Origin: Euprymna scolopes
Taxonomy: Eukaryota; Mollusca; Cephalopoda; Sepiida; Sepiolidae
Reading direction: 5' to 3'
DNA: 26,170 bases
Assembly (NCBI GenBank): GCA_024364805.1
Contig: CM044491.1
Coordinates: 92,541,812-92,567,981, forward strand
The notes under the pieces are model-generated. The model saw only the letters and a program-made list of their open reading frames with translations, did no database searches and was not told the DNA's origin. Numbering within the stretch: position 1 is the stretch's first letter; each line of letters starts with the position of its first letter. This document shows, one piece after another, positions 17,460-26,170 of this stretch. The position numbers were made by a program, and so were the translations under genes.

Positions 17460-18900
17460 CTCCCCTCCAAATTCACTCTTGCGAATTTCCATCTCATACA
17501 CGTTTATATGGTTTATGTTTTCTTCAGGGTCAAGTCATCGGCACAACTATCTTCATAAGTTCTTTATATTCGCACCTTTTGCTCACAGGACAGAGCAACG
17601 ATACTAATTCATGAATAGGTCGGTCTAGTATATTGGGCTTTCCAATTTCTATATCTTTGAAGCTGTGTGCTTCTTGTACATATTCGTCTGGAGTTTTAGT
17701 GGTTTGGTATACGATGTAGGAACATTGATCAGACTTGCTGTGACGACAGGGATGTTGAGGGTAGATTTTTCTTCGGAAGGAGTTTCAATCACATAACTTT
17801 CATTGTTCACCCTCTTTCCACTAACGTTGGGATTAGGATTAGAATCTCCAGAACTTTCAGTGACTTTAATAGGATACACATACTCTGAATGAAGAGGACT
17901 GGATTCATTTGAAACAGGAGACTAAATCTTATCTACACGTGAGCTTGGTTGTGTCGCTGCGTCCGCTTCCTTAGCATTAATTTTTTGAAGGCTGACGTCT
18001 TTGGCTTTTTTTCCAATTCACATTTCTCTTTGTCTATCGTATCCACAAAATTTCAGGAATTTCTACAGTTGAACCAAACTTCGACTCTTTTTTTACGCGT
18101 CTTGGGTTGATTTTTGTTATAAACTACATAGTTCTTTTTAGATTGCCGCAAATTTCTACGAGTACCATATGTGTGATCACTCTTATTAAAACATTGACCA
18201 TTCTTCTTGCAGATGTCAGAAGCTACATCTTCCTTTCATAAAACTGCAAATGTCCATGAGTATGATACGAATAACTACTTTCATTCAGAGATTCATTAAC
18301 GATCTGTGGACAAACACGCGTTCGAGTTCTCGGAATGTCCGATTAATCCTCAGCTCTCGAGTTAGTACTAGTTTCGGAAACAAAATTAGCTGGTTGTTTT
18401 TAACATCTTCTTACTCTTGATTGAGTTATTTGCATTGGTCGCTCATCTACTTCGTTATTAGTCGTTGAAGAGGTTCTCTCTTTGTAACGGGTAGAGGGCG
18501 AAAGCTTAGCTTGTGATGCAAGCTGCTGTTGCTATTGCTTGCGAGTTTTCCTCTGATTCCGCGGAGGTTCCCTCACTTTGAAATTGGTTTAAGGGCCATT
18601 TTAGCATTAATATATTCACTAATCGTTTGATGTGAATCGATTCGCTTCTTATCATTACTGGTGATACCAGAGTCAGTGTCAGTGGCTGGCGTTTTATCAA
18701 TCGGGTAAAATTGCACATTTTTCGGGGACTTCTCATGTAATCATTAGGCAAATTAGTCCGGTGGTATCTCTAGAGTTTTCTCTGGGATCCGTTCTTCTCA
18801 CAATGCTCCAGCCCACATCTGTCTCTATCGCAAAAGGCTCACGGTCTCCTCCAGTTTTACAATCTTTGGGGGGGTAGAGCTCGGGAACAGTCATATCAAA
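17460..18900 (-). mobile_element. BEL/Pao fossil: region downstream of protease
   Basis: Minus-strand reading gives a patchwork. A block following the protease resembles the linker to reverse transcriptase in this family (GWSIV-type phrase near 18800). Near the 3' LTR there is a phrase like the end of BEL pol (RPIHELVSLL, about 17620). No reverse transcriptase or integrase core could be recognised between them. Open frames at 17649-17879 and 18506-18751 belong to this fossil. Confidence 0.6.
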
Positions 18901-19517
18901 TCAGTAACCCCACGTCACAATCTTTGAGTGGGTGAATGTGATGTGCAATTCTTGCCAGGTGCGACCATTTCTTATCTGTTTTGGGTTTAGTGATGTGAGT
19001 CCGTTCGACAGGAATGACATCTATAGAATAAACATTTAATAGGGATATTCTTTCCTTTGAATAATAAGCCCTAACCGTCAGAGTGTCCAGTTTTTGACAT
19101 TTGATTACCTTATTTTTTGTTGTCAAGGTGCTCAGTCGAAGATTCACCTGTTGAGAGTAATTTGTCAGGCTATTTCCCGACCCATATACTCTTTCCTACA
19201 TTTCTGTCAATGCAAAAGTTGCATCCGACATAGTGTCCAGTAGAGCATATGTCAAGTATTCCTTCTGGAGATTTGAAGTGTAAGACAACAAGACAGGCAC
19301 GATCATAGAGGATATGGGTTGGGCGCTGTTTTCTGTGCTCCTCTTCATACAACTTCTGAGGAGTTCTTCTCTCTTGATTTAGGCTTCTCTTGGACGTGGG
19401 TCTCCCTAAACCACCTTCCCTTATCATTTTTATCCATGTGGAGACAGGTGGGGTGTCCACGAGATCAATATTGTCATATGCTTCTTTTCGGATATTGGCT
19501 TGAGATATGACCTTCAC
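18896..19517 (-). mobile_element. BEL/Pao fossil: protease region
   Basis: The segment 19147-18896 reads NLRLSTLTTKNKV, YSIDVIPVERTHI and HPLKDCDVGLLI. It matches the order of the conserved block after the BEL aspartic protease (the DCDVGLLIG phrase is characteristic). The preceding frame (19517-19170) covers the end of gag and the protease start (HFKSPEG, then LDICSTGHYVGCNF). Confidence 0.75.
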
Positions 19518-21296
19518 CTAAACATAAAAAGAAAAATTCATTGTCCAGGATGAATTTTCGTTTCTCCAGCATGTCTTTTCCGTCAAAGGTATCGCATTTT
19601 TCTAATGAGTGACTAGAAATATGGCAAAAACGGCATTCTTTGGTGGAGTTCTTATTTTCATTCTGGATGCCAACCATTAGAACATTGCTTTCAAAGTTTT
19701 TTTTTTTGTTTATTAACAATTTCAGGGGGTCCCGATGATAAACTATTGATGTGATTGGGGTGCATGCAATTTAAGCTTCCTTAGCGAGGAAATCTGCCAA
19801 TTCTTGGAAAGAATTCCTGGCCTGATCTTGGTCTCTTCTGTCATTCGTCCTTAACTGTATCTAAACCACACCGATAACTTCTCAACCATCTTCTGATGCT
19901 CTCGGATTTCATTTAGCAGAAATTGTTCCTGAATACTCTATGCACACTCTTGCACTGTGATCAAAAGTCTGAGAACTGGAGCAAACCTAACGAGTCCTTT
20001 CCACTTATTTTTAGCCAGTTGCTCAATTTCGGGCAAAATGCTTTAGCCACAATATATGTACTCCCATATCGTTCCTCCAGCACATTCATTGCGCTCATGA
20101 AAGCATTCTCCCTTCTAAGCAGTGATTATGTCTTCACCGTTTCCCGCGGTGATCCGGTCAAATACCGCTTGAGGTAATGTATCTTTTCCTCAGGAGGAAT
20201 ACCCTTTGTTTTTATCAGTGCACTGAACGATGCAATCCACTAAGAGTATTCAAGGGGATTTCTACTGAAACTGGCAGGTTCTACAGCCGGGATTTACTTA
20301 GTGCCATTTACACAGAATATGTGTCGCTTTGTACTGATGGGTTTGTGGAATTGTGGTTGATGCTCTCTGGCACGGCTGATGAAACACTCAGCTTCGGTGG
20401 CTGTGAAGATTCTAGCGGAGTCATGTTGGGCAGATTTACATCGGATGGCAAAAGACCTGATATCACTGGATTTTGCTCCTCGAGCATGTCATATTGAGTT
20501 ACTGCTTCAGTTATAGCTTGCTCAATACGCAACTGATTTTTTTTTATCTCATCCTGCCCACGCTGTGTCTCAATTTTCCACTCCTCATCCTCCAGCTGCT
20601 CATGCTGTCTCTAGATTCTCCTTCTATGTTTCTTCTCCCTAAATTATCTCTCTTTCTCAGATTGCAATTCCGCCTGCAATATGGTAGTTTTTATAGATTC
20701 CCTCAGCATACAAGAAGCACCGGATGCAGCGTGCGATGATACGCATAAAGAGGAATGAGAAATAGAGGACATCCGTGAGGTGACTGAACCACGAGAAGAA
20801 TCCCAGGAAAAGGAGGAAAAACGAGAGGATTTAGAAACTCTGCTCGGTGATCCAACAGAAGATCCATTATTGATGTTGCCTGCTCGATCAATAGCTCAGC
20901 GTATTCTACGAACAAGACGGGTTGATTTTCTACCAATTCGCTTGTTGGGTCCACTAATTTCGAATCAAGCCCTTCATCTGCCAATTCCAAGAGGTGGTCA
21001 TAAATCACCTCAATATCATGTACATCCTTCCCCACCCGATCGTCAATTTGCAACACTGAGAAATCCTTCTCTGATCTACCTTGAACAAACTGGCGAAAAG
21101 TTTTAATTTTATGTAATAGTCTTTTCGTTAACTCGTTCTCCTTACATTTCTTGACCTTTGACGTTAACTGTTTGTCTGGATCAGATCGCCGAAAGCCTGG
21201 CTCATCCACAGCACCAGACACTGCCCTGGGAGTTTCTCCTATCGTTACTTTTTGGAGAGTGCTCGTTTTCTCGAAGTCACATTTTTGTGTTGACAA
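19474..21296 (-). mobile_element. BEL/Pao fossil: gag region
   Basis: The minus strand holds, in order, a charged N-terminal part (about 21296-20850: KTFRQFVQGRSEKDF and VYDH-like phrases), a proline/serine-rich part (20532-20308), the central gag fold (phrases like GKDSLGLLQFSDFL near 19960), and zinc-knuckle-type cysteine/histidine blocks (CRFCHISSHSLEKC and FLCLGEGHISSQ, 19640-19490). This is the usual Pao/BEL gag layout (DUF1759-like, then knuckles). The plus-strand frames over this region are antisense shadows. Confidence 0.8.
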
Positions 21297-21502
21297 TACA
21301 GAACGACGTTCTTCCCCTTGAGTCGCTATTTAAAGTAGACAACAAAGGTTAAGTTTAGTGTTTAACAACGATAGAAGTGGCCGTGGCGTTTGTTATTTTA
21401 ACAAATATAATTGGAAACCCAACATCACATTGTGTGGACCCGAAAAAAATATCAAAAAAAAAATGACAAAGAATTAATGCAAATCACAGAGGTAAAACAA
21501 AC

Positions 21503-21597
21503 ATGAAAACAATCTCACAACAATGAAAACAATCTCACGACAATGAAAACAATCTCACAACAATGAAAACAATCTCACAACAATGAAAACAATCACG
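21503..21597. repeat. 20-bp minisatellite, 4.6 copies
   Basis: atgaaaacaatctcacaaca is repeated at 21503, 21523, 21543 and 21563, and partially at 21583. Only one base differs among the four full units, so it is much younger than the surrounding fossil. Confidence 0.97.
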
Positions 21598-21814
21598 TGA
21601 GCAAATAAACAAAATAAAAATAACAAGTTCAATCAGAATTTTGTTTTTTCGCTTCCGCCTATCCGAAATTCTAATATGAAGAAGATTGGATTTAATGTTT
21701 CGATTTTTTTTTTACAAGTACTGATAAAAAAAACGGCTATTTCAAGTTTCACGTTAGAATGTTGGCCAAAAATAAATTCTGTGTTCTTCACTTTACGAAA
21801 TTATATTATTATAA

Positions 21815-21875
21815 TGATGATGATGATGACAACGACGATGAATAAATGAATGAATGAATGAATGAATGAATGAAA
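21815..21875. repeat. (GAT)n and (GAAT)n simple repeats
   Basis: atgatgatgatga, then about seven GAAT units at 21838-21870. Confidence 0.93.
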
Positions 21876-22386
21876 TAATACTTTCCTTAAGTTCGCTTCC
21901 TCAAATCCGAAACTTTGATTTGAGGTAAATAAAACTCATCCGATGTAATAAAGTTCCCTTTTTTGTAACAGGCACGAAAATACACCCGAGATCTATTTCA
22001 CCTTAAATAGATTTGTGTACGGATCTTGCTACCTGGTCTCAACTATACGAAAAGCATTTTCTGCAAAAGAAAATGAAATACACGCATGTGATGGCAATAA
22101 AATTTTATAAGATGACAATTTCGTTGTTTTCTGTTCTTATCGGAAACAATGATTAAAAAAGAAATTAAGTCAATGATAAATAGTTCCTTTTTCTTTTTTC
22201 TTCTTTCGTTGCACGTTCAAACTACACCGGACGTTCGTTTCCAATGAAACAAATTGGTGAAAGAATTCGTTCTCAGCTTTTGAGTTTACATCTTCTCAGT
22301 GGGATTTCGAGACGCTCGAAATGAGTCTTCAAAAATATATTGGCCCTCTCACACACGTGGGAATTTTTGAAGCGCCGAGTTTTCAC

Positions 22387-22809
22387 TGTGATTCATTTAG
22401 CCTCTTGACATGCGTGAGAGAACTGACAACTGCTTTACTTATGGTTAGAATCATTTTATTCCTGTAGATGTGCAGCTGTGAAAACTGCAATAAAAATAAA
22501 TAAAAACGATTGGCATAAATGCAATGCAAAACGTACAAAACGATATAATATTTTACAAAAATTACATGAAATCAAATAAAATCATACAAAGAAAAGGAAA
22601 GGAGATAGACATGACAGCAACACCAGACACATGCGATGCAAAAAAGTGTTATTGAAGACTATCATGTGGAATGAGAAATGTGACTGCCGAACGTATTTTT
22701 AAGTAAAGAAAGATTGAACATGTTCTTATTAAAAACAAGGCTACACACTATCTTATAACTAATTCATGATCAAAAAATATAAAGATTTTGGATTCTTACC
22801 TCGTTGGCA
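22387..22809 (-). repeat. 5' LTR of the BEL/Pao fossil
   Basis: Direct-repeat partner of 17037-17459. It ends on the minus strand in AATCACA at 22387. Its outer tip (tgccaacgagg) is shorter than and diverged from the TGTTGCTGTACGAGG tip of the other LTR, so the outer boundary is uncertain by several bases. Confidence 0.82.
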
Positions 22810-22992
22810 CTTTTAGGGGCTAAAGAAAAAACTGCTACTACATTTGAAACGGCCGGTTAAACGAAGCGACATGTTCTCTCCAGGGTCTAATCTCAGAAAG
22901 GGGTTGGCATCCTTTCTGTGATATCACTTCGCTTGGGGCGTTGACTAAATCACGACCTGGGAGTAGGAGCACCTATCTTACTTTGCTTTCTA

Positions 22993-23031
<39 letters not shown>

Positions 23032-23040
23032 TACACACAC
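22810..23040. repeat. Probable retroposon piece with (AT)n tail
   Basis: A GC-richer block (gaaacggccggttaaacgaa to ggagtaggagcacctatctt) contains a small hairpin (cagaaagg...cctttctg, about 22894-22920). It is followed by a (AT)n run (22994-23027) and AC units. The pattern, GC-balanced body then simple tail, suits a SINE. The family is not identified. Confidence 0.4.
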
Positions 23041-24040
23041 AAATGATTAATTATTTATTTTATTTAAATATGTTTATACCAGTTTTACGATGTTAATCTA
23101 ACGTGAACGATATTTTTCCTATCTTTTTTGCCCTCATCTTAAGGGCCTATTTGACGGTGACGGATTTAGCTAGGGTCAATTAGGCTTTGATATTCGGCAT
23201 TAAAAGGCCGAAATACCAACGCTCCTCTATCCTATGAGAAGATGAATCTGGCGGCAGCCACAGTCTCTAAAGAATGACGGTATTTATACATGGAATTCTT
23301 TATTTGTCAAATAAACTCTGGTGTTCTTATTTCCTGAAATCTCCCACGACTTCCATCATCATTCATTAACTGACTGCCTTCCTAGAATGCACACTTCACA
23401 TAACTATTAGAAATCTTTTACACTTTTCTGTTTATATTATGTTGTTTTTGCTTTTTATCGAGTTAATCGCGAAGATGTACGTCGAGGGAGAACAATCGCT
23501 TCGGTTTCATCCAAGTATATTAAATTAAAGTAGTAAAATAATAGCATCGACGCTACATTGCAAAAATAGGGTTAGTGTTGGAGTCCTGAAGATAGTTACG
23601 TCCGTATAAGGTTTTAGAATCTTTTATTTAAAAAATTACTGGTAGATTCTCCATACGCTTCTTGTTGTGCACTTCAACAAATATTTAAGAATTCGTTATG
23701 CTTTCAATTTTATAATTGGAATTTTATCTTTAGAAAACCCATTTCAATGTCATTTGCACGTAATAACGTACATCACAAACAATACCCCTCATTTCCTATG
23801 AGTCTTGAATGCCGCTGTCTTTTATCGGTATGTAACACGTTTACTGTTTCAATATGTGAGTCAAGAATCAGCACGTGTGTTTGTCTGCATTCATTACACA
23901 TAATAAACGTAACATGCGGCTGCAGCTGAGACTGAACTCACTATACGAGTTTATAGTGTAATTCAAATATTGTCGGTAGCTGAACACTTGATGCTTTACT
24001 AGGGCTATCACAAGTATTTTTCCTATTGCGACGCCATAAC
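23041..24040. other. Gene-free stretch
   Basis: A less AT-rich block at 23140-23280 (ttaaaaggccgaaataccaa, ggcggcagccacag) may be another repeat copy. The frames at 23747-23929 and 23868-24059 have no recognisable motifs. Confidence 0.35.
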
Positions 24041-24043
24041 TAA

Positions 24044-24298
24044 ATGGGTTGCATACCACGGCTTAACAGAAGCCCATCTACCTTCCAGAGGAGTATAGAC
24101 CGCACCAGTTTCTCAACATGGTATTTTACCTCGCCGTTACACATAACAGACCACGTAAATAAGAAAATTTATTACAATACGATATGCATTAATGGTATAA
24201 GGATTGACACAGAAGACATTCTCACAAGTCACATAACAGATCATGTAATTTTTACCACACTGGATTTAGCAACGATGAAACGCGTACATGAACTGTGA
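24044..24298 (+). CDS. ORF with repeated HITDHV motif, unrecognised
   Basis: An 84-residue plus frame. A 19-bp phrase, cataacagaccacgtaa or a close form, occurs at about 24142 and 24232, exactly 90 bp apart. It therefore stays in frame and gives the peptide HITDHV twice. Between and after the repeats the peptide is protein-like (NGIRIDTEDILTS, TTLDLATMKRVHEL). No promoter, splice site or family was identified, so it may be a chance frame over an old duplication. Confidence 0.15.
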   Translation: MGCIPRLNRSPSTFQRSIDRTSFSTWYFTSPLHITDHVNKKIYYNTICINGIRIDTEDILTSHITDHVIFTTLDLATMKRVHEL

Positions 24299-24350
24299 AA
24301 GAAGGGAAAATACTTGAATCTATATCTGTAGGTCAGAGATAAAAAAGACG

Positions 24351-24378
24351 AACGTAATACATTAAATAGTATTACGTT
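24351..24378. other. Perfect 10-bp hairpin
   Basis: AACGTAATAC, an 8-nt loop, then GTATTACGTT. A T-rich run follows on the plus strand. Function is unknown, and a chance AT-rich palindrome is possible. Confidence 0.5.
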
Positions 24379-24399
24379 ATTTTTAGCATTTATTTGTCC

Positions 24400-25184
24400 T
24401 AACAAAACATATACTCACTAAGATGTAAATCGCAACTGTAAATTAGTGACCAGATTTATTGAAAGCGTTGTGGAGAAAAATCCTGTTTTTCACATAACTG
24501 CCTATTAATGCGGTTGTAAAATCAGGGAGCTGAGATGGAATTCTAAATACAAGTGAAGAAGGCATGAACATTAAAAAAAAAAAAATTAATCCGGTATCTG
24601 AAGAAACGTAACGTAAAAAATGGTGTGACATTTTTTTCTAGTCGATTTAGATTAAACATTGCGGGGATAGAATCGTGTATAAAACTTGGTAGAAAGTAAG
24701 GGATTCATTAGATTAAATACTCTTATGTGTAAGTTTCAAAACTCATTTCAGTCCAGATAGAAATAGAAATAGAAAGAACAGAGATTCATAAAGTACGTAA
24801 TGGGGTGATACCAGTCCTTATTGGGCATTTTGGCTTGCAGCGAAATGTAGGGTCGGTTTTAGCTATGCGCGCCATATTTTATTTCCTAAGTCTGCTAAAG
24901 AGTCTACTTCTGAACTGAGGTAATATCTACTAGTGGTTTATAATGCCGAGTGCCCCATTGCAACTAGCTAAATATTTCGTACGTTAAAAAACTGCAAGTT
25001 TGACATCGAGTGGAAGCAAGTGATTCAGGTCTAAACTGAATACATTAAAGAATGTATGCCCATAAACGTTAATGAAATATTAACGAATAAAATAACCGAG
25101 TAACCCAGAATGTCATACTTTTTCATAAAAGTTGAAAAAATGAAATAAAATAAAGAACAATACAGAATCATAGACATGCTTAAT
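24400..25184. other. Stretch without a called gene
   Basis: A GC-richer block at 24795-24910 (ggggtgataccagtccttat, gctatgcgcgccat) gives a short minus-strand peptide from an ATG near 24870, but it has no support. The rest is AT-rich. Confidence 0.35.
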
Positions 25185-25190
25185 ACTTAC

Positions 25191-25285
25191 CTGATACAGG
25201 TCGCGCCCGGCTTTTCTGACCTGGAATCAAAGATAAACGTGTAGTACGTCTTCTGACAGATAGTGCAATCAAAGACCATTGCCAT
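25191..25285 (-). CDS. Candidate first coding exon, CxxC-containing peptide, unrecognised
   Basis: The minus-strand ATG at 25285 (context gccacaATGG) opens 31 codons plus two bases, ending atcag|gtaagtatt at 25191, a perfect consensus splice donor. The peptide contains a CxxC pair (FDCTICQKTYYTF) and a charged second half (FDSRSEKPGATCI), all plausibly coding. A second ATG at 25279 is equally possible. The frame is open upstream to a TAG inside the TATA-like box at 25323-25328, giving a clear 5' limit. If that TATA were used, the leader would be only about ten bases. The exon start lies in the proximal unit of a 130-bp duplication. No next exon is certain; the acceptor at 15042 has matching phase. 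It could instead be part of a dispersed repeat. Confidence 0.4.
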
Positions 25286-25515
25286 TGTGGCAATAAGCTC
25301 CTGGTCTATGTAGGTGCAACCCTATATACCAAGAGAGCTCTCACTACCAACTCCCATTTCCCACCTCTCGGGAGCTGGTACTCTTTCTCCTTCCTATTTA
25401 TCAGACCATTGCTCTTGTAGCAATCAGATTTGGTCAACGTAGGAGAAACCCTTACCAATTGTCACTATTCAGTTCTCTCTCGATGAGGCTGGTCCCCTCT
25501 ATCTCTCTTCGCATT
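25274..25515 (-). repeat. 130-bp tandem duplication around the candidate exon start
   Basis: gaccattgc(c/t)(a/c)ttgt(g/a)gcaat begins at 25274 and again at 25404, exactly 130 bp apart. Further matching phrases follow: tggtc, acgtagg or atgtagg, aaccct, and ctctct. The distal copy keeps the ATG-containing block but its frame closes at once. The duplicated part includes the TATA-like tatata at 25323-25328 only in the proximal unit. Confidence 0.65.
25323..25328 (-). promoter_or_regulatory. TATA-like box upstream of candidate exon
   Basis: On the minus strand it reads ggTATATAggg, 38-43 bases upstream of the ATG at 25285. The spacing leaves a very short leader, so its use is doubtful. Confidence 0.2.
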
Positions 25516-26135
25516 AAAAAAACGTCTTGTTCCTGATTTCCTCAATGGGGAAGCAAATGAATACCTACTCATATACGTGCTTACATTAAGATGTAGATAA
25601 ATACTACACATTTGTTTTAGTTTATTCCGTAAATATTTAGAATAATAATCCTTATGATTAAAGAGAAATCATTCTAATTTAATAATTCCGAAAATAAGAT
25701 TTTATTTGTGCGTAAGCTTTATTATTAGATGCTGAAATTGAATGTTCTTTAAGATGAAATCTATGCTTGAAACTTTGAGAGTCTAAGAAAAGTTTAGACC
25801 AGCCGTAAAATTTAACGCCTGCGCTGTAAAAAAATATATGGTTACCAGGGTCAACAGTTTTCTACGCCTCTCTTTCCTTTTTGTCTCGCCGCTCCCTCTA
25901 TATATTATTTCATCTATTTGTAGCAATCAATAATATCTTATTGTATTTGATGAGTTTAATGATGGCGCAATAGACCATGTTTCACATCAGCACAACGAAA
26001 CACATGGGTTTACAAATGAAACCTAAGCCTATGTCAGTGAAATGATTATAAAAATAGAATAATAAACTAAAAAATAATCATTAATATTATCTGGTTATGT
26101 ACTTTTTTAGTTATAGAAATATGAATAAGGGCTCA
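25516..26135. other. Gene-free AT-rich stretch
   Basis: No open frame, tRNA or repeat copy recognised. Confidence 0.4.
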
Positions 26136-26136
26136 A

Positions 26137-26170
<34 letters not shown>
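26136..26170. repeat. (CT)n(AT)n microsatellite at window edge
   Basis: About 13 CT units followed by TA units, continuing off the right edge. Confidence 0.96.

Larger units (their letters stand above)
21300..22386 (-). mobile_element. BEL/Pao fossil: leader between 5' LTR and gag
   Basis: About 1.1 kb without coding signal, long for such a leader. It contains a 20-bp minisatellite (21503-21594), a GAAT tetranucleotide run, and an inverted pair cttcaaaaa/tttttgaag (about 22327-22372) just inside the LTR. No clear tRNA primer site could be identified next to the LTR. Confidence 0.55.
17037..22809 (-). mobile_element. BEL/Pao LTR retrotransposon fossil
   Basis: A fossil element of about 5.77 kb on the minus strand: 5' LTR at 22387-22809, leader, gag (from about 21296 down), a protease region, a C-terminal pol-like tail, a purine-rich stretch (ggaggggag), and 3' LTR at 17037-17459. 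BEL/Pao is indicated by the gag and protease signatures and by an LTR start resembling TGTTG. The reverse transcriptase, RNase H and integrase cores are not recognisable. The element is broken, with roughly a dozen or more breaks. The LTRs are about 92% identical by manual alignment, so it is old. No matching 5-bp target duplication is visible. It lies directly against the mariner fossil. Confidence 0.85.

Noticed and set aside
19923-21352. Several plus-strand frames of 63-108 residues
   Set aside because: They are antisense to the gag region of the BEL/Pao fossil and have no motifs of their own.
24443-24631. 62-residue minus-strand frame
   Set aside because: It crosses an A-run (plus strand) that yields poly-Phe, and has no coding-like features.
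25183-25200. U1 snRNA 5' end (plus strand begins atacttacctg)
   Set aside because: Only the first eleven bases resemble U1, because that end is complementary to a splice donor. The following sequence does not match U1 stem I or the Sm site, so a minus-strand donor is the better reading.

Overview
The window is animal nuclear DNA, AT-rich and gene-poor. It is dominated by (TA)n/(CA)n microsatellites, tRNA-derived SINE copies, DNA-transposon debris and one LTR-retroelement fossil. This texture, together with a 13-G tract beside a GGACGGACGAACGGACGAAC motif that I associate from memory with mollusc repeats, suggests a mollusc and most likely a cephalopod such as an octopus. That assignment is inference; no marker gene fixes it. 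A 521-base assembly gap (13714-14234) lies inside a (TA)n tract.

Layout. 0-2.3 kb holds a short duplicated ORF, a local tandem duplication and two related SINE-type pieces. 2.3-5 kb holds a mariner-type MITE, a tRNA-SINE split by an insert with a 15-bp target-site duplication, microsatellites, and two minus-strand copies of a second tRNA-SINE family whose third copy is at 13.2 kb. 5-13 kb has no convincing gene. It holds a dispersed repeat in two copies, a 42-bp-arm foldback element, a decayed ~37-bp minisatellite (9085-9770) and another dispersed repeat pair. 14.35-15.11 kb is relatively CpG-rich and contains the most protein-like small non-transposon ORF (minus strand, 98 aa). 15.1-15.8 kb is a repeat region with internal duplication. 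16.25-17.04 kb is a dead mariner transposase. 17037-22809 is an old BEL/Pao LTR retrotransposon on the minus strand, with ~92% identical LTRs. 22.8-26.17 kb is mostly unassigned sequence. Its exception is a 130-bp duplicated segment at 25.27-25.51 kb with a minus-strand candidate first coding exon that ends in a perfect splice donor.

The main host-gene hypothesis is on the minus strand. A candidate first exon (25285-25191, a CxxC-containing peptide) leaves two bases of a codon at its donor. About 10 kb downstream on that strand, the candidate exon at 15041-14798 has an acceptor of exactly the matching phase. The BEL fossil and the mariner would then lie in the intron. A competing reading is that the ORF at 15094-14798 is a complete small secreted-peptide precursor with dibasic sites. 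Neither can be settled from sequence alone.
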